Of a stretch of 64,000 nt of DNA, positions 24,442 to 32,356 are shown in pieces (positions within the stretch are counted from its first letter, which is position 1; the number at the start of each line of letters is the position of its first letter). The stretch lies in contig NZ_CP129963.1 in NCBI RefSeq assembly GCF_030503615.1, positions 4,309,749 to 4,373,748 of the forward strand, in the 5' to 3' direction. Made by a program: the position numbers and the translations under genes. The notes under the pieces were generated by a model that was not told where the DNA came from, searched no databases, and saw only the letters and a program-made list of their open reading frames with translations. This DNA is from Sphingobacterium sp. BN32. GTDB taxonomy: Bacteria > Bacteroidota > Bacteroidia > Sphingobacteriales > Sphingobacteriaceae.

Positions 24442-25290
24442 CTATTTTGATACGACTAAAAGCTGTCCGACATAAACACTTTCACCAGACAACCCGTTCA
24501 TTTCTTTCAATGCGGCTACCGTCGTCTGATATCTGCTTGCAATATTCGTTAATGTGTCGGAGGCTTTAACCTCATAGATTTGCATGGCAACAGGCTTCTT
24601 GATTTCCTCTGCTGGCACCTGAGGTTCCACCACTTTCTTTTCTTCGATAATTTCTTCAACGCGTTCCGCGCGAGCGATGACCTCGACATGTCGTTCCGCT
24701 ACGTCATACTGTTGTAGATTGTAGCGCTCGATCAGATCGATCAGCAATTCCGGATATCGAGGGTTAGTCGCATATCCTGCCGCCTTCAACCCGCGAGCCC
24801 AGCCTTTATAATCGTCTTTTTTCAACGCAAAGAGCGGCTCGTAGCGCTTTCTTAACAAGAATTGCGAGTGGTCTTTAAAAGATTGTTCAGGATTATTATA
24901 TACGCGGAAGCAATCGTTTACTGCATCGTCAGGTCGCGTAACAGAGCGTCCGGACCATGAACCGCCACACTTGATACCAAAGTGGTTGTTTGCATTGACA
25001 GCTAAGTAGGAATTACCGTTGCCCGATTCCAATAGCGCCTGTGCTAGTTTAATACTTGCCGGAATACCATACTTGTTCATCTCTTCGATGGCAATGCCTT
25101 TATATCGGTCGATATAGGCCAATCCTGTCATCGACACAGCTCCCTTGTTACCGCTGTTTCCCGATGTATTGGGGCGATGGGTCGTCCCCTTGTTCGAACC
25201 AGGTTTCTGTAGTACTGTAGAGCGCTTCGTTCCACATGAAACAAAAAATATGGCCAATATTAAACTGGCCAACATCAATCTCTTTGTCAT
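24442..25290 (-). CDS. Glucosaminidase lipoprotein with LysM domain
   Basis: 282-residue lipoprotein (lipobox FFVSC, C19). Residues about 55-195 form a FlgJ-like glucosaminidase domain (KLAQALLESGNGNSYLAVNANNHFGIKCGG split by its catalytic Glu in LLESGNG, then AGYATNPRYPELLIDLIERYNL). A Glu/Val-rich linker follows, and a LysM peptidoglycan-binding module at about 235-281 (YEVKASDTLTNIASRYQTT). It should cleave the glycan backbone of peptidoglycan. It lies 13 nt downstream of a second glucosaminidase gene and probably forms an operon with it and the O-methyltransferase gene. Confidence 0.9.
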   Translation of the reverse strand: MTKRLMLASLILAIFFVSCGTKRSTVLQKPGSNKGTTHRPNTSGNSGNKGAVSMTGLAYIDRYKGIAIEEMNKYGIPASIKLAQALLESGNGNSYLAVNANNHFGIKCGGSWSGRSVTRPDDAVNDCFRVYNNPEQSFKDHSQFLLRKRYEPLFALKKDDYKGWARGLKAAGYATNPRYPELLIDLIERYNLQQYDVAERHVEVIARAERVEEIIEEKKVVEPQVPAEEIKKPVAMQIYEVKASDTLTNIASRYQTTVAALKEMNGLSGESVYVGQLLVVSK

Positions 25291-25303
25291 TCGTTAAGTA
25301 CGA

Positions 25304-25810
25304 TTAATTCAGATTTATCTTTTCGTCGTATTTCTCTAGGTTGTATCGATCAATCGTAGAGATCACCTTGCGCGACCAATCGCCGGTTGCCGAATAGCCG
25401 GATTTGGCAATCCCTTTTACCCAGGCTTTATAGTCGTCTGATTCATGCTTATCGAACAAAGGTTTGGTAGCCTTTCTTCTTTGCAATAGCCCAACGAAAT
25501 CCCGATAAGAGTCTAGTACGGAACCATAGCCTTTATAAGCAGAGCGAATCTTCGTACTGTTGTTTTTTCCCTTAATCCCGAAATGGTTATTTAGGTACTT
25601 CGCGATACGGCTGTTTCCGTATGCACTTTCATGAATGGCTACAGCTAATATTACTGATGCTGGAACCCCTGTTTCTCGCATTAAGCGTTGCGCATCTGTG
25701 CTGTGCTTCGCTATATACGTTTTTGTTGTGTAGTCTTGCGCATGCAAGCTTAAAGTTGTAATTACGGTAAGTATACATACCATAAAAATCTTTCTACAAT
25801 GTTTTAGCAT
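25304..25810 (-). CDS. Glucosaminidase-domain protein
   Basis: 168-residue secreted protein: a signal peptide (about 1-24) and then a single FlgJ-like glucosaminidase domain, with VILAVAIHESAYGNSRIAKYLNNHFGIKG split around the catalytic Glu (HESAYG) and the C-terminal SGYSATGDWSRKVISTIDRYNL. It lacks LysM or a lipobox and is therefore a soluble periplasmic partner of the neighbouring lipoprotein; the two look like paralogues from a duplication. It starts 21 nt after the O-methyltransferase stop. Confidence 0.88.
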   Translation of the reverse strand: MLKHCRKIFMVCILTVITTLSLHAQDYTTKTYIAKHSTDAQRLMRETGVPASVILAVAIHESAYGNSRIAKYLNNHFGIKGKNNSTKIRSAYKGYGSVLDSYRDFVGLLQRRKATKPLFDKHESDDYKAWVKGIAKSGYSATGDWSRKVISTIDRYNLEKYDEKINLN

Positions 25811-25831
25811 AAACCTGTTTTTAGTTTAACA

Positions 25832-26467
25832 CTACTTTTTGCGTAGCACAAAAAGTCCGTCACGTATCGGGAGAATTAATTTTTCTACCCTATTATCACT
25901 CGCCAGTGTTTTGTTTAATTCAATTACTTGTTGTGTTTGGCTGTCCGGCTTATCATCAAAAACCTTGCCTTTCCACAAGACATTGTCTATTAATATCACC
26001 CCTCCTGTCTTCACCCGATCAATAAGCTCCTGAAAATAATACAGATTGCGTTTCTTATCAGCATCTATAAATATCAAGTCAAACTGACCCTCGATTGTTG
26101 GAATAACTTCCGCGGCGTCTCCAATGTGATAAACAATTTGCGATGCATAGTCCGACTGCTCAAAATAACCCTGAACGCGCTCCTGCTGCTCTTCGTTGAT
26201 ATCTATGGTATGTAAAACGCCCCCCTCTGCTAATCCCTCCGCTAGGCAAATCGTCGCATAGCCGGTGAATGTTCCTATTTCAAGCGCTAATCTTGGTTGT
26301 ACCAATTTGCTAAGCATCGACAGCACCCTTCCTTGGTAATGTCCCGACAGCATATGCGGCATGGTCTCCTTAAGATAGGTCTCTCGATTGACCCTTTTTA
26401 ACAACGCATTTTCCTCATCGGTAGTATATTCCAAATAGGAATTTAGACGCTCAAAATCTTCAAACAT
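25832..26467 (-). CDS. Class I SAM-dependent O-methyltransferase
   Basis: 211-residue Rossmann methyltransferase of the catechol/caffeoyl-CoA type. Motif I is ALEIGTFTGYATICLAEGL; VLHTIDINEEQQ is the acidic loop binding SAM; FDLIFIDADKKRNLYYFQEL and GGVILIDNVLWKGKV carry the metal-binding Asp/Asn residues of this family. ATG 26467 is favoured: the upstream TTG would read through the -7 box TACCTTTG at 26474-26481, only 6 nt away, so the mRNA should be nearly leaderless. Substrate unknown. It heads a run with two glucosaminidases, though a functional link is not evident. Confidence 0.88.
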   Translation of the reverse strand: MFEDFERLNSYLEYTTDEENALLKRVNRETYLKETMPHMLSGHYQGRVLSMLSKLVQPRLALEIGTFTGYATICLAEGLAEGGVLHTIDINEEQQERVQGYFEQSDYASQIVYHIGDAAEVIPTIEGQFDLIFIDADKKRNLYYFQELIDRVKTGGVILIDNVLWKGKVFDDKPDSQTQQVIELNKTLASDNRVEKLILPIRDGLFVLRKK

Positions 26468-26473
26468 ACTGCG

Positions 26474-26481
26474 CAAAGGTA
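26474..26481 (-). promoter_or_regulatory. -7 box of the O-methyltransferase gene
   Basis: TACCTTTG on the minus strand with a TTG 20 nt upstream (26502-26504), a good match to the Bacteroidota -33/-7 pair; the gap to the ATG is 6 nt. Confidence 0.6.
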
Positions 26482-26561
26482 AAAATTTAGTTTTTATAAA
26501 ACAATGATTTTTTATTTAAAAGACTGCTAATCAAAAGATTACACGGTAACGGGAAAACAAA

Positions 26562-26584
26562 AAAACCGCTTTAAAAGCGGTTTT
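26562..26584 (-). terminator. Terminator of the PTPS-folE operon
   Basis: 9-bp stem AAAACCGCT / AGCGGTTTT with a 5-nt loop. On the minus strand the stem is followed by seven T, as expected for folE read-out. Confidence 0.85.
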
Positions 26585-26608
26585 AACAAGTATTATATTT
26601 AGAGACTT

Positions 26609-27232
26609 TTAGTCTAAAGATGCCGTAATCAAGCGTAAAAACTCCGATCTCGTCACGTCGTTTTGAAATGCTCCTGTAAAAGCAGAAGTCGTAGTTACCG
26701 AGTTTTGCTTCTGTACACCGCGCATCGCCATACACATATGCTTGCATTCGATAACAACAGCTACGCCTGCAGGTTTTAAAGTATCCTGAATACAGTCGCG
26801 GATCTCGTTGGTCAAGCGCTCCTGAACCTGCAATCTGCGCGCAAATACATCTACAATGCGTGGAATCTTGCTCAATCCTACAATATGACCATTTGGAATA
26901 TAGGCGATATGCGCTTTCCCGAAGAATGGAAGCATATGATGCTCACACATCGAGTACACCTCGATATCCTTCACCACCACCATCTGACTGTATTCTTCTG
27001 CAAACATGGCGCTGCGCAAAACTTCCGAAGCATCGATATCATAACCATGCGTCAAAAATTGCAATGCCTTCGCCACGCGCTCCGGCGTTTTCACCAAGCC
27101 TTCGCGGTTTGGATCTTCGCCCAAGGCGTCTAATATGTCTTTATAGTGGTTCGCAATACGCTCCACATGTTTTTCATTGTATTGATCTATTTTGATATAG
27201 CCGTCTTGTTCTGCTTCGTCAAAATCGTGCAT
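26609..27232 (-). CDS. folE: GTP cyclohydrolase I
   Basis: 207-residue enzyme converting GTP to 7,8-dihydroneopterin triphosphate, the entry step to folate, tetrahydropterin and queuosine. Zinc ligands are seen in YSMCEHHMLPFFGKAHIAYI (Cys and His) and ECKHMCMAMRGV (Cys); LSKIPRIVDVFARRLQVQER and QNSVTTTSAFTG complete the active site. The N-terminal 25 residues are acidic and variable. It lies 27 nt downstream of a PTPS-family gene on the same strand and shares its transcript, ending at the terminator at 26562. Confidence 0.95.
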   Translation of the reverse strand: MHDFDEAEQDGYIKIDQYNEKHVERIANHYKDILDALGEDPNREGLVKTPERVAKALQFLTHGYDIDASEVLRSAMFAEEYSQMVVVKDIEVYSMCEHHMLPFFGKAHIAYIPNGHIVGLSKIPRIVDVFARRLQVQERLTNEIRDCIQDTLKPAGVAVVIECKHMCMAMRGVQKQNSVTTTSAFTGAFQNDVTRSEFLRLITASLD

Positions 27233-27259
27233 ATTCTTTCTTTTAAAACTAATGATGAG

Positions 27260-27673
27260 TTAATCGCCGAAGTATTCGACCGAGTTATTTTCCGTTTCGT
27301 GCAAACGAATGGCATGAAGCGTTACATTTTCTTTTGCAAAGTGAGGTTTCAAGATGTGGAAGATTTCCATAGCTATCACTTCCGTTGAAGCCATCTTGTC
27401 TTTCATGAAGTCAACATCCAAGTTAATGTTCTTATGATCCACTTTGTCGATAATCTGCGTGTTAATGATCTCTTTCATCAACTTAAGATCGATCAAAAAC
27501 CCGGTCTCCGGGTTAATCTCGCCCTTAACAGTAACAAACAGATCGTAATTATGGCCATGCCAATTAGGGTTTGCACAGATACCAAAAACTCGTTCATTTT
27601 CCTCCGGAGTCCAGTCTTCCCTATGCAATTTATGGGCAGCGTTAAATCGTTCGCGTCGTGTTATATAAATCAT
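27260..27673 (-). CDS. 6-pyruvoyl-tetrahydropterin synthase / QueD family protein
   Basis: 137-residue zinc enzyme acting on dihydroneopterin triphosphate, the FolE product. Zinc ligands H14 (FNAAHKL), H39 and H41 (NWHGHNY); catalytic C33. The spacing C-x5-HGHNY (CANPNWHGHNY) is that of eukaryotic PTPS rather than the C-x3-HGH of E. coli QueD, so both a tetrahydropterin and a queuosine role remain possible. The conserved acidic LHETENNSVEYFGD ends the protein. ATG 27673 is required: a TATCTTTG box lies 4 nt before it. First gene of the operon with folE. Confidence 0.88.
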   Translation of the reverse strand: MIYITRRERFNAAHKLHREDWTPEENERVFGICANPNWHGHNYDLFVTVKGEINPETGFLIDLKLMKEIINTQIIDKVDHKNINLDVDFMKDKMASTEVIAMEIFHILKPHFAKENVTLHAIRLHETENNSVEYFGD

Positions 27674-27677
27674 AGTA

Positions 27678-27685
27678 CAAAGATA
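27678..27685 (-). promoter_or_regulatory. -7 box of the PTPS-folE operon
   Basis: TATCTTTG on the minus strand, 4 nt from the start codon at 27673; predicts a leaderless transcript and excludes the longer reading frame to 27775. Confidence 0.6.
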
Positions 27686-27725
27686 GCGTAATTTAATGTA
27701 ATTTAGCGTGCATCCATTTAGACAT

Positions 27726-28352
27726 ATGAAAATTCTTATCGTCGCGGCAACCGAGTTCGAAATCGCAGAATCCATCCCTTTTTTACAAGAGTATCAGGTT
27801 GATTATCTGGTCACTGGCGTCGGAATGACCGCAACGGCATTTAGCCTCGGACAGCAATTGGCTAAGGAAACTTATGAGCTCCTTCTCAATGTCGGCATTG
27901 CAGGCTCTTTTGACTATTCGCGAGTGCTTGGCGATCTTGTTCGGGTTACGACCGACCGAATCTTTGAATTCGGAGCCGAAGACAAGGATACCTTCATTCC
28001 GATCGAGACGCTGGGCTTTGGACAATCGGTCTTCCCCACCGTATTGCCTGAGGTTGAGCTCCCTCCGGTCTACACAAAATTGGATGAAGTCGAGGGCATC
28101 ACGGTTAATAAGGTGCACGGTTGTGAAAGATCTATTACCCGGCTGAAAGAACTGCTGAACCCGCAAACTGTTGAAAGTATGGAAGGCGCGGCATTTTTCT
28201 ACTGCGCACGGCGAGCCAATGTGCCTGCTATACAAGTCCGGGCCATCTCCAATTATGTAGAAACCCGAAACACGAAAAACTGGAACATTCCGATCGCGCT
28301 AAGTAACCTGAACCGTTGCTTACAGGAATTTATCCTACAACATAGGTCATAA
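27726..28352 (+). CDS. mqnB: Futalosine hydrolase
   Basis: 208-residue nucleosidase of the MTAN/PNP fold that removes the base from futalosine in the alternative menaquinone pathway. Seen: LVTGVGMTATAFSLGQ, LLLNVGIAGSFD, the purine-site motif VESMEGAAFFYCARRANVP and VRAISNYVETRN with the catalytic Asp position replaced by Asn-Tyr, as in MqnB rather than Pfs. ATG 27726 begins MKILIVAAT. Bacteroidota generally use this pathway, so the call fits; no other mqn gene lies in the window. The divergent PTPS gene starts 52 nt away. Confidence 0.85.
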   Translation: MKILIVAATEFEIAESIPFLQEYQVDYLVTGVGMTATAFSLGQQLAKETYELLLNVGIAGSFDYSRVLGDLVRVTTDRIFEFGAEDKDTFIPIETLGFGQSVFPTVLPEVELPPVYTKLDEVEGITVNKVHGCERSITRLKELLNPQTVESMEGAAFFYCARRANVPAIQVRAISNYVETRNTKNWNIPIALSNLNRCLQEFILQHRS

Positions 28353-28432
28353 TATTGTGATTATTTGCGATGAACGACACGCGAACATCGAAAATAGTAC
28401 ATGTGTTCGTGCTAAATATCGAGAAAATATAG

Positions 28433-28440
28433 TATTTTTG
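28433..28440 (+). promoter_or_regulatory. -7 box of pdhB
   Basis: TATTTTTG followed by C, an exact TAnnTTTG match; predicted leader about 29 nt to ATG 28473. Confidence 0.6.
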
Positions 28441-28472
28441 CATATCTTAAAAAGACACTATTCCTAACACTG

Positions 28473-29459
28473 ATGAGAGAAATACAATTCAGAGAAGCCC
28501 TTCGTGAAGCAATGAACGAAGAGATGCGTAAAGATGAAACAATTTTTTTAATGGGCGAGGAAGTCGCTGAATATAACGGTGCTTACAAAGTAAGTCAAGG
28601 TATGCTTGATGAATTTGGTGCTAAACGTGTTATTGACACACCTATCGCTGAGCTTGGTTTTGCAGGTATTGGTGTTGGTGCTGCTATGAATGGTTTAAAA
28701 CCAATTGTTGAGTTCATGACATTCAACTTCTCATTAGTAGCTATCGACCAAGTTATCAATGCTGCTGCAAAGATTCACCAAATGAGCGGGGGTCAATTCA
28801 GTTGTCCAATCGTATTTAGAGGTCCTACAGGAAATGCTGGCCAATTAGCGGCTCAGCACTCACAGAACTTCGAGAACTGGTTTGCAAACACACCAGGACT
28901 TAAAGTGGTAGTTCCTTCTAACCCATATGACGCTAAAGGTCTTTTAAAATCATCTATCATTGATCCAGATCCAGTAATCTTTATGGAGTCTGAGGTGATG
29001 TATGGCGATAAAGGTCCGGTTCCTGAAGAAGAGTATTACTTACCTATCGGAAAAGCAAACTTAGTAAAAGAAGGTACAGACGTAACGATTGTTTCTTTCG
29101 GTAAAATGGTTCCACGCGTAGTAATCCCTGCGGTAGAGGAATTAGCAAAAGAAGGAATCAATGCAGAATTAATCGACTTACGTTCAGTTCGTCCAATTGA
29201 CTTCCCAGCAATCATCGAATCTGTAAAGAAAACAAACCGTTTAGTAATTGTTGAAGAAGCATGGCCTATCGCCTCGATCTCTTCAGAGATTACTTTCCAC
29301 GTTCAAAAACACGCTTTCGATTACTTAGACGCTCCAGTTATCCGCGTAACATCAGCAGATGTACCTCTAGGATACGCTCCTACTTTAGTAGAAGCTTCTC
29401 TTCCTAGCATCGCTAAAGTGGTTAAAGCGGTAAAAGAAGTATCTTACGTTAAAAAGTAA
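28473..29459 (+). CDS. pdhB: Pyruvate dehydrogenase E1 component, beta subunit
   Basis: 328-residue TPP-dependent E1 beta subunit of the pyruvate (or branched-chain 2-oxo acid) dehydrogenase complex. Features: MGEEVAEYNGAYKVSQGM with the TPP-contacting Glu, DTPIAELGFAGIGVGAAM, PIVFRGPTGNAGQLAAQHSQ and the C-terminal VIVEEAWPIASISSEI. Length and motifs fit PdhB best; the alpha subunit and E2/E3 are not adjacent, so it is a stand-alone gene as in several Bacteroidota. Strong codon bias points to high expression. It has its own promoter and terminator. Confidence 0.92.
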   Translation: MREIQFREALREAMNEEMRKDETIFLMGEEVAEYNGAYKVSQGMLDEFGAKRVIDTPIAELGFAGIGVGAAMNGLKPIVEFMTFNFSLVAIDQVINAAAKIHQMSGGQFSCPIVFRGPTGNAGQLAAQHSQNFENWFANTPGLKVVVPSNPYDAKGLLKSSIIDPDPVIFMESEVMYGDKGPVPEEEYYLPIGKANLVKEGTDVTIVSFGKMVPRVVIPAVEELAKEGINAELIDLRSVRPIDFPAIIESVKKTNRLVIVEEAWPIASISSEITFHVQKHAFDYLDAPVIRVTSADVPLGYAPTLVEASLPSIAKVVKAVKEVSYVKK

Positions 29460-29473
29460 AAAATATTTAAAAC

Positions 29474-29512
29474 AAAAAAAAAGAGCTGTCCAATGGATAG
29501 CTCTTTTTTTTT
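29474..29512 (+). terminator. Terminator of pdhB
   Basis: 14-bp stem (A9-GAGCT with AGCTC-T9) around an 11-nt loop; the T tract makes it strong in both directions. Confidence 0.88.
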
Positions 29513-29513
29513 G

Positions 29514-29760
29514 TTTTAGATTTTAGATATGAGACATTAGATTTTAGACGCGTGTCTTGAACCATACGCTAAAATCTCACATCTGACATCTAATATCTAA
29601 ATCTATTCACGCCCTAGGTCTTAATACTAACTACTAAATACTTAGTACTAGATAAAACCATTACTCTCCCCTTTCAAACCCAATGTATAACCCTTTCAAG
29701 CCCGCTCTGGAAGGGCTTTACATTGGGTTTGAAAGGGGTTTGAATTGGGTTTAGAAAAGG
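29514..29760 (+). repeat. Mosaic intergenic repeat with large hairpins
   Basis: Non-coding. Left part: an imperfect inverted repeat of about 33 bp built from TTAGATAT, GACATTAGA and their complements (29517-29600). Right part: a perfect 20-bp inverted repeat, 29668-29687 with 29719-29738, enclosing a second small hairpin (AAGCCC/GGGCTT). Relatives of both modules recur at 53.3-54.99 kb. The remaining gap to 29893 shows nothing else recognised. Confidence 0.75.
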
Positions 29761-29893
29761 ACTGCCACGTAGGATGTAAAATATTTGTCTCTGCCTGGCT
29801 TGCTGACCGTTCAATTACTTATTTTTTTATGTACTTTAGAGCACTCAATAGATTAAATCATATAACGCTAATATTGTAGACAAAACATAAACT

Positions 29894-30640
29894 ATGAAAA
29901 AATTACTTGTATTATTTTTACTATCCTCTGCTGCGTTTTATACTAAAGCGCAACAAGTTGAATTTAAAATCAACGTTCCTCTAAATAAGCCCTTTAAGCA
30001 AACGACAGTCATGAAAACGGATGTGGAAGGAGAACAAAGCATAATTATGGACATGAACATGAAAAACACCGTTACAGGCGTTAAGAAAGATGGTGTCAAT
30101 TATGTGTTCGAATCGGTTACAGATGCTATTAAGATGGATATGGATGCGGGGATGATGACGATGTCCTATGATTCGGAAAACCCATCCGAAGATCCCATGA
30201 CAAAGATGTTGGGTGCTGAGATGGAAAAACTAATCGGTAAGAAGATGGTTATGACCATCACGGAAAAAGGAAAGCTAGTGGACGTTGCGATGCCAGATGG
30301 TGTAGACACACCTGCTGGACAGTCTATGGAGAGCATGGGGATGACAGCAAGTTATCCAGATCATGCTGTAAACCCTGGCGATACCTGGAACTCAGAGATT
30401 GACAGCAAACAAACGAAAATCAAGGCTTTGAACAAGTATATAGGCAAAGATGCTGAAGGTTATATCATTGAGTCTACAGGCGATGTTTTCACGCCATCGG
30501 ATGAGAAGATTGGTTCATTCACTTCTAAATATGTATTGGACGAGAAAACCCACTATACCAAAGGCGCTAATATGAAAATGGATATGAATGCGCAAGGACA
30601 AAAAGTGGTTCTTGAAATGAATATCAGCGTAACCCAATAG
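29894..30640 (+). CDS. Exported methionine-rich protein (DUF6263-like)
   Basis: 248 residues with a signal peptide (MKKLLVLFLLSSAAFYTKAQ). The mature part is acidic, beta-rich and unusually rich in Met (clusters IIMDMNMKN, KMDMDAGMMTM, KMDMNA), many as D-M or M-D pairs. A PGDTW motif (VNPGDTWNSEI) and the overall pattern resemble the family that I recall as DUF6263; certainty is moderate. Met/Asp clustering could bind a soft metal such as copper, but alternation with Asp and Lys is equally consistent with plain surface strands. Monocistronic with a strong terminator. Confidence 0.7.
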   Translation: MKKLLVLFLLSSAAFYTKAQQVEFKINVPLNKPFKQTTVMKTDVEGEQSIIMDMNMKNTVTGVKKDGVNYVFESVTDAIKMDMDAGMMTMSYDSENPSEDPMTKMLGAEMEKLIGKKMVMTITEKGKLVDVAMPDGVDTPAGQSMESMGMTASYPDHAVNPGDTWNSEIDSKQTKIKALNKYIGKDAEGYIIESTGDVFTPSDEKIGSFTSKYVLDEKTHYTKGANMKMDMNAQGQKVVLEMNISVTQ

Positions 30641-30655
30641 GTTTATCAGATAAAG

Positions 30656-30688
30656 AAAAAGCCCGATTGCTAACAATCGGGCTTTTTT
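30656..30688 (+). terminator. Bidirectional terminator between DUF6263-like gene and gcvH
   Basis: 10-bp perfect stem AGCCCGATTG / CAATCGGGCT with a TAA-type loop, A run before and T run after; serves both convergent genes. Confidence 0.9.
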
Positions 30689-30705
30689 ATGGATTTCGCT
30701 TAAGA

Positions 30706-31086
30706 CTAAGCGTTGATTTCTGATTTGTATTGATCTGCTGTTAATAAAGCATCAACGTCTGCAGCGTTGTTCAATTTCACACGGATAATCCAACCTTCAC
30801 CGTAAGGATCCGAGTTTACTAACTCAGGAGATGCATCGATAGCATCGTTTACTTCTAAGATTGTAGCTGTAACTGGGATAAATAAGTCAGAAACAGTTTT
30901 TACCGCTTCGATAGTACCGAATACTTCATTCGCCGCTACTTCTTCACCTACTGTATTGATATCTACGAATACGATATCTCCTAATTCGCGTTGTGCGAAG
31001 TCTGTAATACCGATAACAGCCTCATCACCTTCCACACGAATCCATTCGTGATCTTTGGTGTATTTTAATTCAGAAGGAAAATTCAT
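30706..31086 (-). CDS. gcvH: Glycine cleavage system H protein
   Basis: 126-residue lipoyl carrier shuttling the aminomethyl group between the P, T and L proteins. Lipoylation site K63 in GTIEAVKTVSDL; the N-terminal KYTKDHEWIRVEG and C-terminal SDPYGEGWIIRVKL are typical. The other gcv genes are not in the window. A TATTTTTG box on the minus strand at 31109-31116 predicts a 19-nt leader. High-expression codon use. Confidence 0.95.
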   Translation of the reverse strand: MNFPSELKYTKDHEWIRVEGDEAVIGITDFAQRELGDIVFVDINTVGEEVAANEVFGTIEAVKTVSDLFIPVTATILEVNDAIDASPELVNSDPYGEGWIIRVKLNNAADVDALLTADQYKSEINA

Positions 31087-31108
31087 GTTTTTAATTTTTG
31101 TATTTCCC

Positions 31109-31116
31109 CAAAAATA
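31109..31116 (-). promoter_or_regulatory. -7 box of gcvH
   Basis: TATTTTTG on the minus strand, 22 nt upstream of the gcvH ATG at 31086. Confidence 0.55.
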
Positions 31117-31159
31117 GGATTAAGAAAGGAGATTACAAATTTAAATGTATTTTTATCGT

Positions 31160-32356
31160 ATGAATAAGAGTATCGTTAAGCTGGCGAAAATAAGCCAAAA
31201 GGAAGAACGCCTAATTATCGGGTTAATGTCGGGTACCTCGTTGGATGGTTTGGATATTGCCATGTGTCGAATTGCCGGTTCGGGCACTTCTACAGAGTTA
31301 TCGCTTCTTCACTTTACTACGATGTCTTATGAAGATGAGTTTAGAGAATGGATCCGTCAGGTCTTTGCGAAGCGTGCAATCGACCATCAGTTTCTTTGTG
31401 GGTTGAATGCTTACGTCGCTGAAGTCCATTCCCGCCTTATTCTGGATGCTTTAGCCGAATGGGGAATTGATCCGGAGGAAGTGGATGCGATTGCAAGCCA
31501 TGGGCAAACGGTGTTTCATGCGCCACAATCACATACCGGCGATAAACGTCTGCCAAATTCCACGCTACAGATTGGCGATGGTGATCATTTTGCAATACGT
31601 ACCGGCATCATCACCTTAAGCGATTTCAGACAGAAGCACTTGGCAGCGGGCGGCGAAGGTGCACCATTGGCGGCCTATGGTGACTTCCTGCTATTCAGCT
31701 CTCCTGATGAGCATAGAATATTATTGAATATTGGAGGGATCTCTAACTTTACGTTCCTGCCACAGGTCGGAACAGGCCTGGAAGCCTATGCTACCGATTT
31801 GGGTCCTGGCAATACCATGATGAACCAGTACATGTTTCGTCATTTTGGAAAAGAGATGGACTTCAATGCGGAAGTCGCGCTATCGGGCCAAGCAGATTCT
31901 GAACTCTTGGATCGTCTGAAAAACCATAATTTCTTGACGCTACCCTTTCCGAAAACAACCGGCCCGGAATTGTTCAACCTGGATTATTTGAATCTTTGTC
32001 TACAGGATCGTCAGGAGTCAAAAGATCTCACTCATGCGGATATGATGGCTACACTGAACAAGTTTGCTGCGGAAACAATGGTTGAGGGTATAGAACGGGC
32101 AATCGAAGGCTTAGAAAACGTAAAGATCTATGTGAGTGGAGGCGGTTTGCATAATCCTAAGCTTATGCAACAACTGGAAACAGCTTTCCCGAATGCGGTA
32201 TCCTCCTTTCTGCAATTGGGATTGGACCCCGATGCGAAAGAAGCCTGTCTTTTTGCGGTATTAGCCAATGAAACTTTGGCCGGAGGCCCGGATAACGTTA
32301 CTGCTATCAAAGACTCCCCAGCGGTATGTATGGGTAAAATCAGTCTTCCTTATTGA
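31160..32356 (+). CDS. anmK: Anhydro-N-acetylmuramic acid kinase
   Basis: 398-residue kinase that phosphorylates anhydroMurNAc with opening of the 1,6-anhydro bond in peptidoglycan recycling. Seen: IIGLMSGTSLDGLDIAMCRI (phosphate loop and catalytic Asp region), ASHGQTVFHAP, LAAGGEGAPLAAYGD, LLNIGGISNFTFL, ATDLGPGNTMMNQY and IYVSGGGLHNP. ATG 31160 (MNKSIVKLAK) gives the N-terminus usual for Bacteroidota members; ATG 31145 would add five residues and cannot be excluded. Overlaps the convergent DUF2461 gene by 7 bp. It fits functionally with the amidase and glucosaminidases near 22-26 kb. Confidence 0.92.
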   Translation: MNKSIVKLAKISQKEERLIIGLMSGTSLDGLDIAMCRIAGSGTSTELSLLHFTTMSYEDEFREWIRQVFAKRAIDHQFLCGLNAYVAEVHSRLILDALAEWGIDPEEVDAIASHGQTVFHAPQSHTGDKRLPNSTLQIGDGDHFAIRTGIITLSDFRQKHLAAGGEGAPLAAYGDFLLFSSPDEHRILLNIGGISNFTFLPQVGTGLEAYATDLGPGNTMMNQYMFRHFGKEMDFNAEVALSGQADSELLDRLKNHNFLTLPFPKTTGPELFNLDYLNLCLQDRQESKDLTHADMMATLNKFAAETMVEGIERAIEGLENVKIYVSGGGLHNPKLMQQLETAFPNAVSSFLQLGLDPDAKEACLFAVLANETLAGGPDNVTAIKDSPAVCMGKISLPY

